64,000 bases of DNA, from contig JAMLHJ010000015.1 in NCBI GenBank assembly GCA_023957245.1, forward strand, positions 1-64,000. Reading direction: 5' to 3'. The stretch's first letter is position 1; every line of letters begins with the position of its first letter. This document shows positions 38,079-46,122 of the stretch, one piece after another. Source of the stretch: Chitinophagales bacterium (lineage in GTDB: Bacteria; Bacteroidota; Bacteroidia; Chitinophagales; JADIYW01). A model generated the notes under the pieces. It saw only the letters and a list, made by a program, of their open reading frames with translations. It did not search any database and was not told where the DNA came from. The position numbers were made by a program, and so were the translations under genes.

Positions 38079-39623
38079 GTGGAAACCAACCCTTTAAAAA
38101 GATGGATGATTACAATCACTGTAATAATGGCAACATTATTAGAGTTGATAGATACCACAATTGTCAATGTTTCACTACCTCAAATAATGGGTAATCTCGG
38201 TGCAACACTCAGCGAAGTGGGTTGGATTGTAACTGGATATGCAGTTGCCAACGTAATTATTCTCCCTATGTCAGCATGGTTGAGTTTAAGGTTTGGGAGA
38301 AAAAATTATTTCATGGCATCCATCACCGTATTCACAATTTCTTCTTTTTTCTGTGGAGAAGCATCATCAATAGAAATGCTTGTCTTTTTTAGAATTATTC
38401 AAGGATTAGCTGGTGGAGGATTGTTATCTACATCGCAAACAATACTTGTAGAAACATGGCCTAAAGAACAAATAGGAATGGCTACTGCCTTATTTGGATT
38501 GGGTGTTGTCGTAGGCCCCACTATTGGTCCCACTATTGGAGGTTATATTACCTATCACCTCAATTGGTCTTGGATATTTTTTGTCAATATACCATTAGGA
38601 ATTTTAGCACTTGCTATGTCCTATTATTTTATCAAAGCTACTCCTGGCGAAAAGGAAAAAAGTATCGATTGGTGGGGAATTTTATTTCTTGCAATAGGTA
38701 TCGGTAGTCTTCAGGTATTACTTGAAAAAGGAGAAGAGGAAAGCTGGTTAGAAAGCAATTTTATATTGACCTTAATCATGACTTCCACATTGGGTATCAT
38801 CATTTTCATTTGGCGGGAATTGAGTATTGACAATCCTATCGTTAATTTTAAGGTATTGAAAGATAGAGATTTAGCAATTGGAATGGTCACCTCATTTATT
38901 TTGGGAGTAGGTCTATATGCTTCGGTATTTATTTATCCAATATTTGCACAAAATCTTTTAGGATTTACTTCATTGAAAACAGGAGAACTTTTATTCCCTG
39001 GAGGTTTGGCAACAATATTTATGATGCCTATAGTAGGTATATTACTGAAAAGAAGATTTCCGCCACAAATATTAGCGACAATAGGATTTATCTTATTTTT
39101 TGTCTTTACCGAAATGCTGGCAAAGTCCACTTTACAAACAGGTGAAAATGACTTTTTCCTTCCTTTAATCATCAGAGGGATAGGTATGAGTCTATGTTTC
39201 GTACCTTTAACAAGCCTTGCATTATCTGGATTAGAGGGAAAAGATATAGCACAAGGTGCAGGTATCAATAATATGATGCGACAATTGGGTGGTTCTTTTG
39301 GAATAGCCATCATCACCACAATGATTAATAAGAGAGTAGCTTTTCATCGTGGGCATTTAGTAGAAAATATCAGTGATTATAATCCAGTTTCTGTAGAAAG
39401 ATTTCAAATGCTATGGCAAGGAATAGTATCACGAGGTATTGATGGTATTACAGCAAAAAGTATGACTTTAAAATCTTTAGATGGTATCGTTACACAACAA
39501 AGCTATCTTTTGGCATATATGGATGGATTTTATATAGTAGGCTTTTTTATGTTAATGGCTATTCCATTTATTTTCCTACATAGATTCAATAAAGAAATTA
39601 GGCTTCCGATGGATGCACACTAA
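38079..39623 (+). CDS. DHA2-family MFS drug efflux pump (EmrB-like)
   Basis: This 514-residue protein has 14 predicted transmembrane helices. DHA2 markers are LLELIDTTIVNVSLPQIMGNLG in TM1, the MFS loop motif LSLRFGRKNYF and GPTIGPTIGGYI (motif C region). The first codon is GTG, 27 bases after the emrA-like stop. The pair forms a typical EmrAB operon using the proton motive force. Confidence 0.93.
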   Translation: METNPLKRWMITITVIMATLLELIDTTIVNVSLPQIMGNLGATLSEVGWIVTGYAVANVIILPMSAWLSLRFGRKNYFMASITVFTISSFFCGEASSIEMLVFFRIIQGLAGGGLLSTSQTILVETWPKEQIGMATALFGLGVVVGPTIGPTIGGYITYHLNWSWIFFVNIPLGILALAMSYYFIKATPGEKEKSIDWWGILFLAIGIGSLQVLLEKGEEESWLESNFILTLIMTSTLGIIIFIWRELSIDNPIVNFKVLKDRDLAIGMVTSFILGVGLYASVFIYPIFAQNLLGFTSLKTGELLFPGGLATIFMMPIVGILLKRRFPPQILATIGFILFFVFTEMLAKSTLQTGENDFFLPLIIRGIGMSLCFVPLTSLALSGLEGKDIAQGAGINNMMRQLGGSFGIAIITTMINKRVAFHRGHLVENISDYNPVSVERFQMLWQGIVSRGIDGITAKSMTLKSLDGIVTQQSYLLAYMDGFYIVGFFMLMAIPFIFLHRFNKEIRLPMDAH

Positions 39624-39630
39624 TTTCATC

Positions 39631-40353
39631 CTATTTATCTTTCTTAAAAGATTTCACATGCCATAAGTAGGCAAATTGAAGTTGGAAAGTAAATTGATGT
39701 TGATTTTGATTGATATACCCTATCCTATCTAATTTATAAATATCAAACAATCCAATATTTGTCCTAAATCCTGCATGTAAAAGACCAGGACCCAATGACA
39801 CACTCATTCCTGCTCCTATTAATACACTCATATCAAATCTGGAAGTAGGCAATGGCAATGGTCGGTTATATATCAATTGTTCTGAGCTGGTAGCCACTAC
39901 TTCTTTATTAACAAATTGAGTAGTCTGATCATAAATACCTGATACATAAGAAGGTGCTATTCCTATTTCAAAAAACTCATTAAATTTTTGTGTTCCTAAA
40001 GATGTATGGAGCAATACTGGAAATTCTAAATAATGTAACCTTCTCTGATAGATGGTCAATGTATCTTTATACTCATTATTAAATCTTATACCTTTCAAGG
40101 AATAATTGGCTTCTATCATCAATCCTATATGTTGCCTAAACCTTACCCATAGTGAAGTTCCAATATTGGGATTGAGTGCAAATTTTCCATCTTTACCATT
40201 AATAACAGTATTTCTTTGTTTAGCCCCTCCAAACCCAAATCTAAAACCTGAGTATAAGCGTATATTATCAGACCGAGTAGTACTATCTGCACTTTCTCCA
40301 AATACCATTATACATGGCAATAAAAACAAGAATGTAACAATCCATTTTTTCAT
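39631..40353 (-). CDS. Outer-membrane beta-barrel protein, PorT-like
   Basis: This protein of about 240 residues has a signal peptide (MKKWIVTFLFLLPCIMVFG). Alternating beta-strand sequences such as GLMIEANYSLKGIRFNNEY and HYLEFPVLLHTSLG are typical of the small PorT/opacity-type barrels of Bacteroidota. The C-terminus ends in aromatic-rich strands (HQFTFQLQFAYLWHV). The start is placed at MKKW (40353) to give a standard signal peptide. The function is unknown, possibly an outer-membrane channel or structural barrel. It is convergent with the emrB-like gene. Confidence 0.78.
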   Translation of the reverse strand: MKKWIVTFLFLLPCIMVFGESADSTTRSDNIRLYSGFRFGFGGAKQRNTVINGKDGKFALNPNIGTSLWVRFRQHIGLMIEANYSLKGIRFNNEYKDTLTIYQRRLHYLEFPVLLHTSLGTQKFNEFFEIGIAPSYVSGIYDQTTQFVNKEVVATSSEQLIYNRPLPLPTSRFDMSVLIGAGMSVSLGPGLLHAGFRTNIGLFDIYKLDRIGYINQNQHQFTFQLQFAYLWHVKSFKKDK

Positions 40354-40456
40354 CAATTCCAAAGATACATTTAGTAATTGAGTAACAAAACTCTAATTTT
40401 ATGTTAAATTCAAAAAAATAAATCAAAAAAATGAGTGCAAATATTCAATCAGGCAT

Positions 40457-40464
40457 TAGATTTG
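40457..40464 (+). promoter_or_regulatory. Candidate -7 box upstream of the DUF1573 gene
   Basis: TAGATTTG matches TAnnTTTG, 32 bases before the start codon. No convincing -33 element was found. Confidence 0.45.
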
Positions 40465-40495
40465 AATAGACTCAATAAAACTAAAAGTATTTTAT

Positions 40496-40897
40496 ATGAA
40501 AAAGCTAATGTTATCATTAACCCTGCTATTGTCAGTATTTGTAGTTGCTAACGCACAAACTGAGGCAGGTCCTTCTATTAAATGGGAAGCGACTACTATT
40601 GATTACGGTACTATCAACCAAGGTGCTGACGGAAGTAGAGAATTTACCTTGACCAACACAGGTAATGCTCCATTAATTATTTCAAAAGCTACAGGATCTT
40701 GTGGATGTACTGTTCCTCAATGGCCGAAAGAACCTATCCTACCTGGTCAAAAATCTTCTATCAAAGTTCATTATGACACTAACAGAATCGGTTCTTTTAC
40801 TAAAACTGTAACTGTAGTTAGCAATGCAACTAACAATACTGATGTATTACAAATCAAAGGTAATGTATTAGCTAAAGAAGGTGCTGCTGGTCAATAA
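40496..40897 (+). CDS. Secreted DUF1573-domain protein
   Basis: This 133-residue protein has a signal peptide (about 1-20, ending VANA). The DUF1573 Ig-like fold is marked by FTLTNTGNAPLIISKATGSCGCTVPQWPKEPILPGQ, including the hallmark SCGCT. It is small, periplasmic and abundant in Bacteroidota; the function is unknown. It has its own promoter candidate and a strong terminator. Confidence 0.9.
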   Translation: MKKLMLSLTLLLSVFVVANAQTEAGPSIKWEATTIDYGTINQGADGSREFTLTNTGNAPLIISKATGSCGCTVPQWPKEPILPGQKSSIKVHYDTNRIGSFTKTVTVVSNATNNTDVLQIKGNVLAKEGAAGQ

Positions 40898-40920
40898 TTT
40901 CTACACTTACATTATTCATA

Positions 40921-40950
40921 AAAGCTACTCCTCAAAGGGTAGCTTTTTTT
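40921..40950 (+). terminator. Intrinsic terminator after the DUF1573 gene
   Basis: AAAGCTAC and GTAGCTTT form the stem with the loop TCCTCAAAGG, followed by seven T on the plus strand. It reaches the stop codon of the convergent DUF983 gene and may act in both directions. Confidence 0.85.
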
Positions 40951-41365
40951 ATTGGCTATCTGGCTTGGAACTGGAATCAGGAAAAAGAAGTTCCATTAGC
41001 CATAGATAAATAACTCTCGATACTCTAAAAACTATAGGCCATAATCCTACTAAAATAATCGAATTGGCTATCAAATAAGGAACAATCGGATCAAACCCGA
41101 AAAATAATAAATAGATAAGAAAATTCACTCCTGACAATGCCACTCCTAGCCCATAACTCACATACATAGCTCCAAAATAAAAACCTGTTTCATTTTCAAA
41201 GTCTAGATGGCATCCACTACAATATCTATTCATCTTATCGTAATTATATAGATGATATGGATTGGGATCTTTAAACATTTCACCTTGCCCACATTGCGGA
41301 CATCTCGCATGCCAGAGTATCTTAAAAATATTTCTTTGGGGAAATTTTTTATCTTTTTCTTCCAT
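40949..41365 (-). CDS. DUF983 membrane protein with zinc-ribbon-like cysteines
   Basis: This 138-residue protein has an N-terminal CxxC pair in ARCPQCGQGEMF and a second in RYCSGCHLDF, which together look like a zinc ribbon. Two hydrophobic helices follow (about 67-90 and 93-120). ENETGFYFGAMYVSYG is the conserved DUF983 signature. The function is unknown; some family members lie near respiratory genes in other phyla. Confidence 0.88.
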   Translation of the reverse strand: MEEKDKKFPQRNIFKILWHARCPQCGQGEMFKDPNPYHLYNYDKMNRYCSGCHLDFENETGFYFGAMYVSYGLGVALSGVNFLIYLLFFGFDPIVPYLIANSIILVGLWPIVFRVSRVIYLWLMELLFPDSSSKPDSQ

Positions 41366-41404
41366 TAGTCATTTATACTTGCAATCAATAAAATAAGGCT
41401 TATT

Positions 41405-42376
41405 CTATGATTTTCTCAATTTAGCAAAATCTTTTGCGCCATAAGAAATAACAATATCAGCACCAGCTCGCTTTATAGAAATCAATGTTTCTTCTAGGCT
41501 TTGATGATAATCCAACCAACCATTCTGAGCAGCAGCTTTCAACATGGCATATTCTCCACTGACATGAAATGCTGCCAATGGAAGATTAGTCTGTTCTTTA
41601 ATTCTGTGTATCACATCTAAATAGTGTAATGCAGGTGTAACCATCAAAAAATCTACATCTTCTGCAATATCCAATTGGGCTTCTCTAATTGCCTCACGAA
41701 TATTTGCTGGGTTTAATTGATAACATTTCTTAGAATTATTGTCAATATTAGATTCCATCAAATTTCTAAATGGTTGATAAAATGATGAAGCATATTTTAC
41801 AGAATGTGCCATTATAGAAATATCTGAAAATCCTTGATCTTCAAGCACTTCACGAATATACCCCACACGCCCATCCATCATGTCTGAAGGAGCCAAAATG
41901 TCAATTCCTGCATCACATTGTGCCAATGAGATAGCCGCCAATATAGGAAGTGTCCTATCATTATCAACTTTATTGTCAATGATGATACCATCAGCGCCAG
42001 TAGGATGATAAGTATTCAATGATACATCTCCAATCAAACAAGTTTCTGGAAACTCTTGCTTAATCATCCTTATTGCATGAAAGAAAAAATTTCTAGGATG
42101 ATGACTATAAGAAGCATCATCATCTTTCAGGCTTTGTTCTATAATAGGGAAAAGAATAAAATTTGTTAGATTCAACTTCAAACATTCTTCTACCTCACGC
42201 AGGATATTATCTAGACTGTATTGAAAAATTCCTGGAATAGCAGAAATAGATTTTTGAACATTATTAGCATCTGCTACAAAAAGAGGCTGCACCAATTGTT
42301 GCACAGAAAGCGATGTTTCGGCAACCATACTTCTTATTGAAGGAGTCAATCTATTTCTCCTAGGTCTAATAGGCAT
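41405..42376 (-). CDS. hemB: HemB-like delta-aminolevulinate dehydratase, catalytic lysine missing
   Basis: This 323-residue protein aligns over its full length with porphobilinogen synthase, which condenses two 5-aminolevulinates in heme synthesis. Family motifs are PRRNR, PSDMMDGRVGYIRE, KYASSFYQPFRN (Lys194) and FHVSGEYAMLKAA. Two features are abnormal. The Schiff-base lysine of the MVKPA motif is Thr247 (MVTPA, codon ACA at 41636-41638). The metal/flap segment reads DVSLNTYHPTGADG, without the zinc cysteines. I start at MPIRPRRNR; the upstream in-frame codons resemble a spurious extension. It may be a degenerate or repurposed paralogue, or a sequencing error may affect one base. Family membership is certain, activity is not. 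Confidence 0.85.
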   Translation of the reverse strand: MPIRPRRNRLTPSIRSMVAETSLSVQQLVQPLFVADANNVQKSISAIPGIFQYSLDNILREVEECLKLNLTNFILFPIIEQSLKDDDASYSHHPRNFFFHAIRMIKQEFPETCLIGDVSLNTYHPTGADGIIIDNKVDNDRTLPILAAISLAQCDAGIDILAPSDMMDGRVGYIREVLEDQGFSDISIMAHSVKYASSFYQPFRNLMESNIDNNSKKCYQLNPANIREAIREAQLDIAEDVDFLMVTPALHYLDVIHRIKEQTNLPLAAFHVSGEYAMLKAAAQNGWLDYHQSLEETLISIKRAGADIVISYGAKDFAKLRKS

Positions 42377-42772
42377 AAAAAATCTTTCTTGTGCAAAGCT
42401 ACATATAGATATGGAAAGAAAAAAAGAGCACCACACTTTTAAGGCTAACTAAACCTAAGAACATCAATATCCTCAATAAGAAATTGCTTATTAAAACATA
42501 AACATCTTAAAATTTGAGAAATAGGGTTCCATTTTATCAATACTCAATAAAAAATACGTCAAATGACGTATGAAAATTAATCAAAAAAGATTGAGCTTTA
42601 AATAATGAAAAAAACGAGTATCCCATTTCCCCACAATAGCCAAACCAATAAAAAAGTTTGCATGATTACAAAAGCTTTTTACTGATATCTCCTTCTACAA
42701 TATAACAGATTATATTCTTTCATCACACTGTAGAGCAATATCTAGAAAAGGAGAAAAAGTATCGTAAAAAGT

Positions 42773-42803
42773 AAAAGGAAGTTCCAAAAGAGCTTCCTTT
42801 TTT
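42773..42803 (+). terminator. Intrinsic terminator without an upstream gene
   Basis: AAAAGGAAG pairs with CTTCCTTTT across an 11-base loop, with a T-run continuing to 42803. The nearest annotated plus-strand gene upstream ends more than 1.8 kb away, beyond two minus-strand genes, so it probably ends an unannotated transcript. Confidence 0.7.
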
Positions 42804-42920
42804 CGTTATATCAATATAATATTCAGTTTATAAATGCAGGTAAAATAGCTTTAAGGAAGTAGTAAAATTTGTTTTCATAGAACTATTATAAAGTTTTAAA
42901 ATTTTAATGGTATTAAACTT

Positions 42921-42928
42921 TATATTTG
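42921..42928 (+). promoter_or_regulatory. Candidate -7 box upstream of fbp
   Basis: TATATTTG matches TAnnTTTG, 18 bases before the ATG at 42947, giving a very short leader. The -33 region is only T/A-rich. Confidence 0.45.
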
Positions 42929-42946
42929 CCTTACAGAAAATTTTAC

Positions 42947-43942
42947 ATGGAGAAGTTAATCACTTTAGACGAATTCATTATACAAAGTCAAAAAGAAGCC
43001 AAAGAAGCTACTGGCGAACTTTCAAGATTGCTTAGAGATATCAGTGTAGCAGCAAAAATCATTAATAGAGATTTGAGTAAAGCAGGATTGGTAGAAAATA
43101 TTTTAGGCGAGACGGGAGCGACAAACATACAAGGTGAGGAAGTCAAAAAGTTAGATGAATTTGCCAATACTATCTTCATTAAATATCTCAAAACCAGTGG
43201 AGAATGTTGCGGAATAGCTTCTGAGGAAGAAGATTCTTTTGTATCTTTTCATGATGAGCCTCAATGTCAAAATGCGAAGTACTTAGTATTATTTGACCCA
43301 TTGGATGGTTCTTCAAATATTGATTGCAATGCATCTGTTGGTACAATTTTCTCAATTTATAGAAGAATATCTCCAATAGGAACACCATGTACAAATGCAG
43401 ATTTCCTTCAAGAAGGCAACAAACAAGTAGCTTCTGGATATGTCATTTATGGTTCATCTACTATGCTTGTTTACACTACAGGCAATGGAGTCAATGGCTT
43501 CACTTTAGATACAGCGATTGGAGAATTTTGCTTATCTCATCCCAACATCAAAACGCCATCAAAAGGAAAGATTTATTCAATTAATCAAGGCAATTATCAT
43601 GACTTTAATAAAAATGTTCAAGATTATATTGATTTTTGCATATCCACTGATGAAGACAAAAAACCTTTGTCATTAAGATATATTGGTTCAATGGTTGCTG
43701 ATTTTCATAGAAATTTATTGAAAGGAGGAATATTTATTTACCCACTTAGTAAAAAATCAGGTAAAGGCAAATTGCGCTTGATGTATGAATGTAATCCAAT
43801 GGCATTTATCCAAGAACAAGCTGGAGGAAGTGCTAGCACAGGAGAGATTCGCATTTTGGATGTTGTCCCCACTAAACTTCATCAAAGAGTACCGATATTT
43901 ATTGGCTCCAAATCCAATGTAGAAAAAGCATTGAGTTATTAA
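42947..43942 (+). CDS. fbp: Fructose-1,6-bisphosphatase class I
   Basis: This 331-residue gluconeogenic enzyme hydrolyses fructose-1,6-bisphosphate. The metal/phosphate site [24 protein letters not shown] is intact, along with [21 protein letters not shown] at the N-terminus and [19 protein letters not shown] near the C-terminus. The start is placed at [10 protein letters not shown] (42947). Seven further in-frame codons upstream overlap the -7 box and are unlikely to be translated. Confidence 0.96.
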   Translation: MEKLITLDEFIIQSQKEAKEATGELSRLLRDISVAAKIINRDLSKAGLVENILGETGATNIQGEEVKKLDEFANTIFIKYLKTSGECCGIASEEEDSFVSFHDEPQCQNAKYLVLFDPLDGSSNIDCNASVGTIFSIYRRISPIGTPCTNADFLQEGNKQVASGYVIYGSSTMLVYTTGNGVNGFTLDTAIGEFCLSHPNIKTPSKGKIYSINQGNYHDFNKNVQDYIDFCISTDEDKKPLSLRYIGSMVADFHRNLLKGGIFIYPLSKKSGKGKLRLMYECNPMAFIQEQAGGSASTGEIRILDVVPTKLHQRVPIFIGSKSNVEKALSY

Positions 43943-44441
43943 GATTTTAGAATAGCTTTTACACTTCCATAAACTCTTTATCCTAAACTAGATTAGGGTA
44001 TTCGTTTAGTTATGTATTTTAATGAATTTAGAGATGCTTATCAGCATGAGCCAAGATAATCATTTTTGCGAGGAACGAAGCAATCTATATCTACTCATTA
44101 CTTCATTAAACTCCGTGAACTTTGCGTAAAACTTAGCGTTCTTTGCGGTTAAATTTTGGATAGTATCAGCTATTTCTTCAAAACTCGACTTCGTCTCAAA
44201 CAGTTGAAGAAATCACGCTTTCTTCGTATGCTGGGTACCCAGCATCAAAATCTATGGTGCAGGGCGCATACGCAATGTGTAATACTATCTATCACTTCGT
44301 GAACTTTGCGTAAAACTTAGCGTCCTTTGTAGTTGGTTTCGGCAGGTGGTTGCTGAGTCTTGTCGAAGCACTCAACCACCAGCATTTTTTATTCGTACTT
44401 CGTACCTCGAACTTTTTAATTTATATTTCACTTTTCACCTC
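43943..44441. other. Repeat-rich 500-base intergenic region
   Basis: No gene is seen. The region carries the same words as 11.3-12.3 kb (CATTACTTCATTAAACTCCGTG, ACTTTGCGTAAAACTTAGCGT, TTCTTTGCGGTTAAATTTTGGA). It also holds a dyad GGCAGGTGGTTGCTGAGTC...CGAAGCACTCAACCACC near 44340-44385, CTTCGTACTTCGTAC near 44391, and an inverted pair ATTTCTTCAAAACT...AGTTGAAGAAAT (about 44170-44212). It behaves as a sink for the dispersed repeat families of this genome. Confidence 0.75.
44228..44245. repeat. Perfect 18-base palindrome
   Basis: ATGCTGGGTACCCAGCAT is a perfect palindrome inside the repeat-rich region after fbp, next to GCGCATACGC. It could be part of another dispersed element or a dimeric protein site. 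There is no gene close enough downstream to call it an operator. Confidence 0.6.
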
Positions 44442-44978
44442 TCACTTCTTCTGTGGAAAAGTACCTAAATGCGTCTTCTCTACACCATTCCTTTTGTCTT
44501 CAAAATATCTTTTCAGAGCAAAATAAGAAGAAGTGAATGCCATATCATTCCAAGGAATTTGTTCTTCAGTAAATAAAGCTGTTTCTATACTTTCAGGTCC
44601 ATTGGCATATTTGCCGTCTTTCAATTCGCCTAAAAAATGAATATACACTTGGTTGGCTTGTGGAAGATTATATACAGCATGTACACCTTTCAAAATAAAC
44701 TCAGCTCCTGCCTCCTCCATGACTTCACGAGCCGCTCCTTCTTCCGAAGTTTCACCATCTTCAAGATAACCTGCTGGCAAATTCCAATATCCAAAACGGG
44801 GTTCAATAGCTCGTTTACACAGAAGCACTTTATCTTCCCAGTAAACTAAAGCACCTGCTACTACTTTCGGATTGGTATAATGAATTGTTTTACAATTATC
44901 ACAAACAAATCTTTTTCTATTATCACCTTCTACATCAATAAAGTGGACATCGGCGCCACAATTACAACAGTACTTCAT
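44442..44978 (-). CDS. Nudix hydrolase with N-terminal zinc ribbon
   Basis: The protein has about 178 residues. The N-terminal zinc-ribbon cysteines are in YCCNCGAD and FVCDNCKTIH, followed by YTNPKVVAGALVYW. The complete Nudix box is GYLEDGETSEEGAAREVMEEAGA. The zinc-ribbon plus TNPKVV layout resembles NADH pyrophosphatase (NudC)-like and ADP-ribose/FAD-type enzymes, but the substrate is not assignable. The start is placed at MKYCCNC; two Met codons lie just upstream. Confidence 0.9.
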   Translation of the reverse strand: MKYCCNCGADVHFIDVEGDNRKRFVCDNCKTIHYTNPKVVAGALVYWEDKVLLCKRAIEPRFGYWNLPAGYLEDGETSEEGAAREVMEEAGAEFILKGVHAVYNLPQANQVYIHFLGELKDGKYANGPESIETALFTEEQIPWNDMAFTSSYFALKRYFEDKRNGVEKTHLGTFPQKK

Positions 44979-45033
44979 CAATTGCATCATCTCTTCTAAA
45001 ATTAAGAAGAGACGATGACTTTTAATAATTTTA

Positions 45034-46122
45034 TCAGTATTTTAAAACAATATTACTAGGGAAATATCCCACGTTATATACGCCTTTAACTGTTTTATTC
45101 TTGAGATCAACTCTCAACATCTCCCCTTTCTGAGTACCATCAATAGCATCTAATACAATCAATTCATCTTTAAGCTCATCAATATGAAATCCATAAATAT
45201 ATCTTTTAGCACCACTAAACAATGCTTCTGTTGGTAATTCAGTAGCATTAATCGGCATTTGAAAAATATCAAATTGCGTATATGAACCAACAGCAGCCAA
45301 AGCGAAATAAATAGTGTTCTTAGATGAATTTAATCTTAACGGAGCACCAAAATAAGCTAAGCGACCAAAATCAAAAGTATTCTTAACTTTATAGTTTGCC
45401 CCATCAATTTTATACAATTTACCAGGAGCATTATTGCCCCAAAAGCCTGTGCAATACACCCAAATATCATTGTTATAATCTGTTTCTACGTCCACAGCAC
45501 CTTCAGATAATTTAATGTATTTCTCAATTTTTTCTGTTTCCGGATCTATAATTAAAATACCTTGTTGATTATCAGCTGTATATTCAACAGATTGATTGAC
45601 AGCCACTATCAACTTACCATTACTCAATAAAATATCTTCAGTAGAACCATTCACTTCAATAGTAGATTTTTTCTCGAATGTTTCTGAATTGATAATAGTA
45701 ATCACATTGCTATACAAATCTGTAACAAATGCTTTATTCTTATAAAATTCAATATTCTTAGGAGATACAAACCCTTCTATCGTCTTGATACTCTTCATAG
45801 AAGCACTATCTACCACTTCAATTTTTGCTGAATTATTGACAACCAAATAGCCTTTGCCATTATTAAATTTCAAATTTTGAAACACATCACCTATCGGTCT
45901 AGTATTGATACGCTCAAATAAATCATTTGTAACTTCATTTTTGTCAAAATCAAAAAAGCTCAAACTAGAATTACCCATAGTAAAAGCACCTTCATTGATA
46001 ATATAAAATCCTTTTGCAGATTTCAAACCATCTTCTTCATAGAAAACCTCTGTTTTCTTACAACTGGATAATAGGACAAAAAAGCCTAATACCCAAACTA
46101 AAATTGGACTATTTTTTTTCAT
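45034..46122 (-). CDS. btuG: BtuG-like surface lipoprotein (YncE/DUF5074 beta-propeller)
   Basis: This 362-residue lipoprotein has signal LGFFVLLSSCKKTE with lipobox LSSC. The rest consists of beta-propeller blades of the YncE type (KGYLVVNNSAKIEVVDSASM, NKAFVTDLYSNVITIINSETF, GILIIDPETEKIEKYI). It overlaps the end of the TonB-dependent receptor gene by 14 bases and is downstream of a cobalamin riboswitch. In Bacteroides, BtuG is a surface beta-propeller lipoprotein that captures B12 and caps BtuB. This arrangement makes the same role likely here. The assignment is based on context and fold-type repeats. Confidence 0.8.
   Translation of the reverse strand: MKKNSPILVWVLGFFVLLSSCKKTEVFYEEDGLKSAKGFYIINEGAFTMGNSSLSFFDFDKNEVTNDLFERINTRPIGDVFQNLKFNNGKGYLVVNNSAKIEVVDSASMKSIKTIEGFVSPKNIEFYKNKAFVTDLYSNVITIINSETFEKKSTIEVNGSTEDILLSNGKLIVAVNQSVEYTADNQQGILIIDPETEKIEKYIKLSEGAVDVETDYNNDIWVYCTGFWGNNAPGKLYKIDGANYKVKNTFDFGRLAYFGAPLRLNSSKNTIYFALAAVGSYTQFDIFQMPINATELPTEALFSGAKRYIYGFHIDELKDELIVLDAIDGTQKGEMLRVDLKNKTVKGVYNVGYFPSNIVLKY

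Larger units (their letters stand above)
42437..42946. other. AT-rich intergenic region, possible small RNA
   Basis: There is no coding frame of note in the 570 bases between the hemB-like start and fbp. The segment contains a short dyad, ACGTCAAATGACGT (about 42557-42570), and an intrinsic terminator at 42773-42803 on the plus strand with no gene in front of it. This could mean a small transcript begins somewhere around 42550-42720. No known RNA family was recognised. Confidence 0.4.

Noticed and set aside
44442..44978. NADH pyrophosphatase NudC
   Set aside because: The zinc ribbon and TNPKVV segment are reminiscent, but the protein is too short and lacks the NudC N-terminal domain; kept as a generic Nudix hydrolase.
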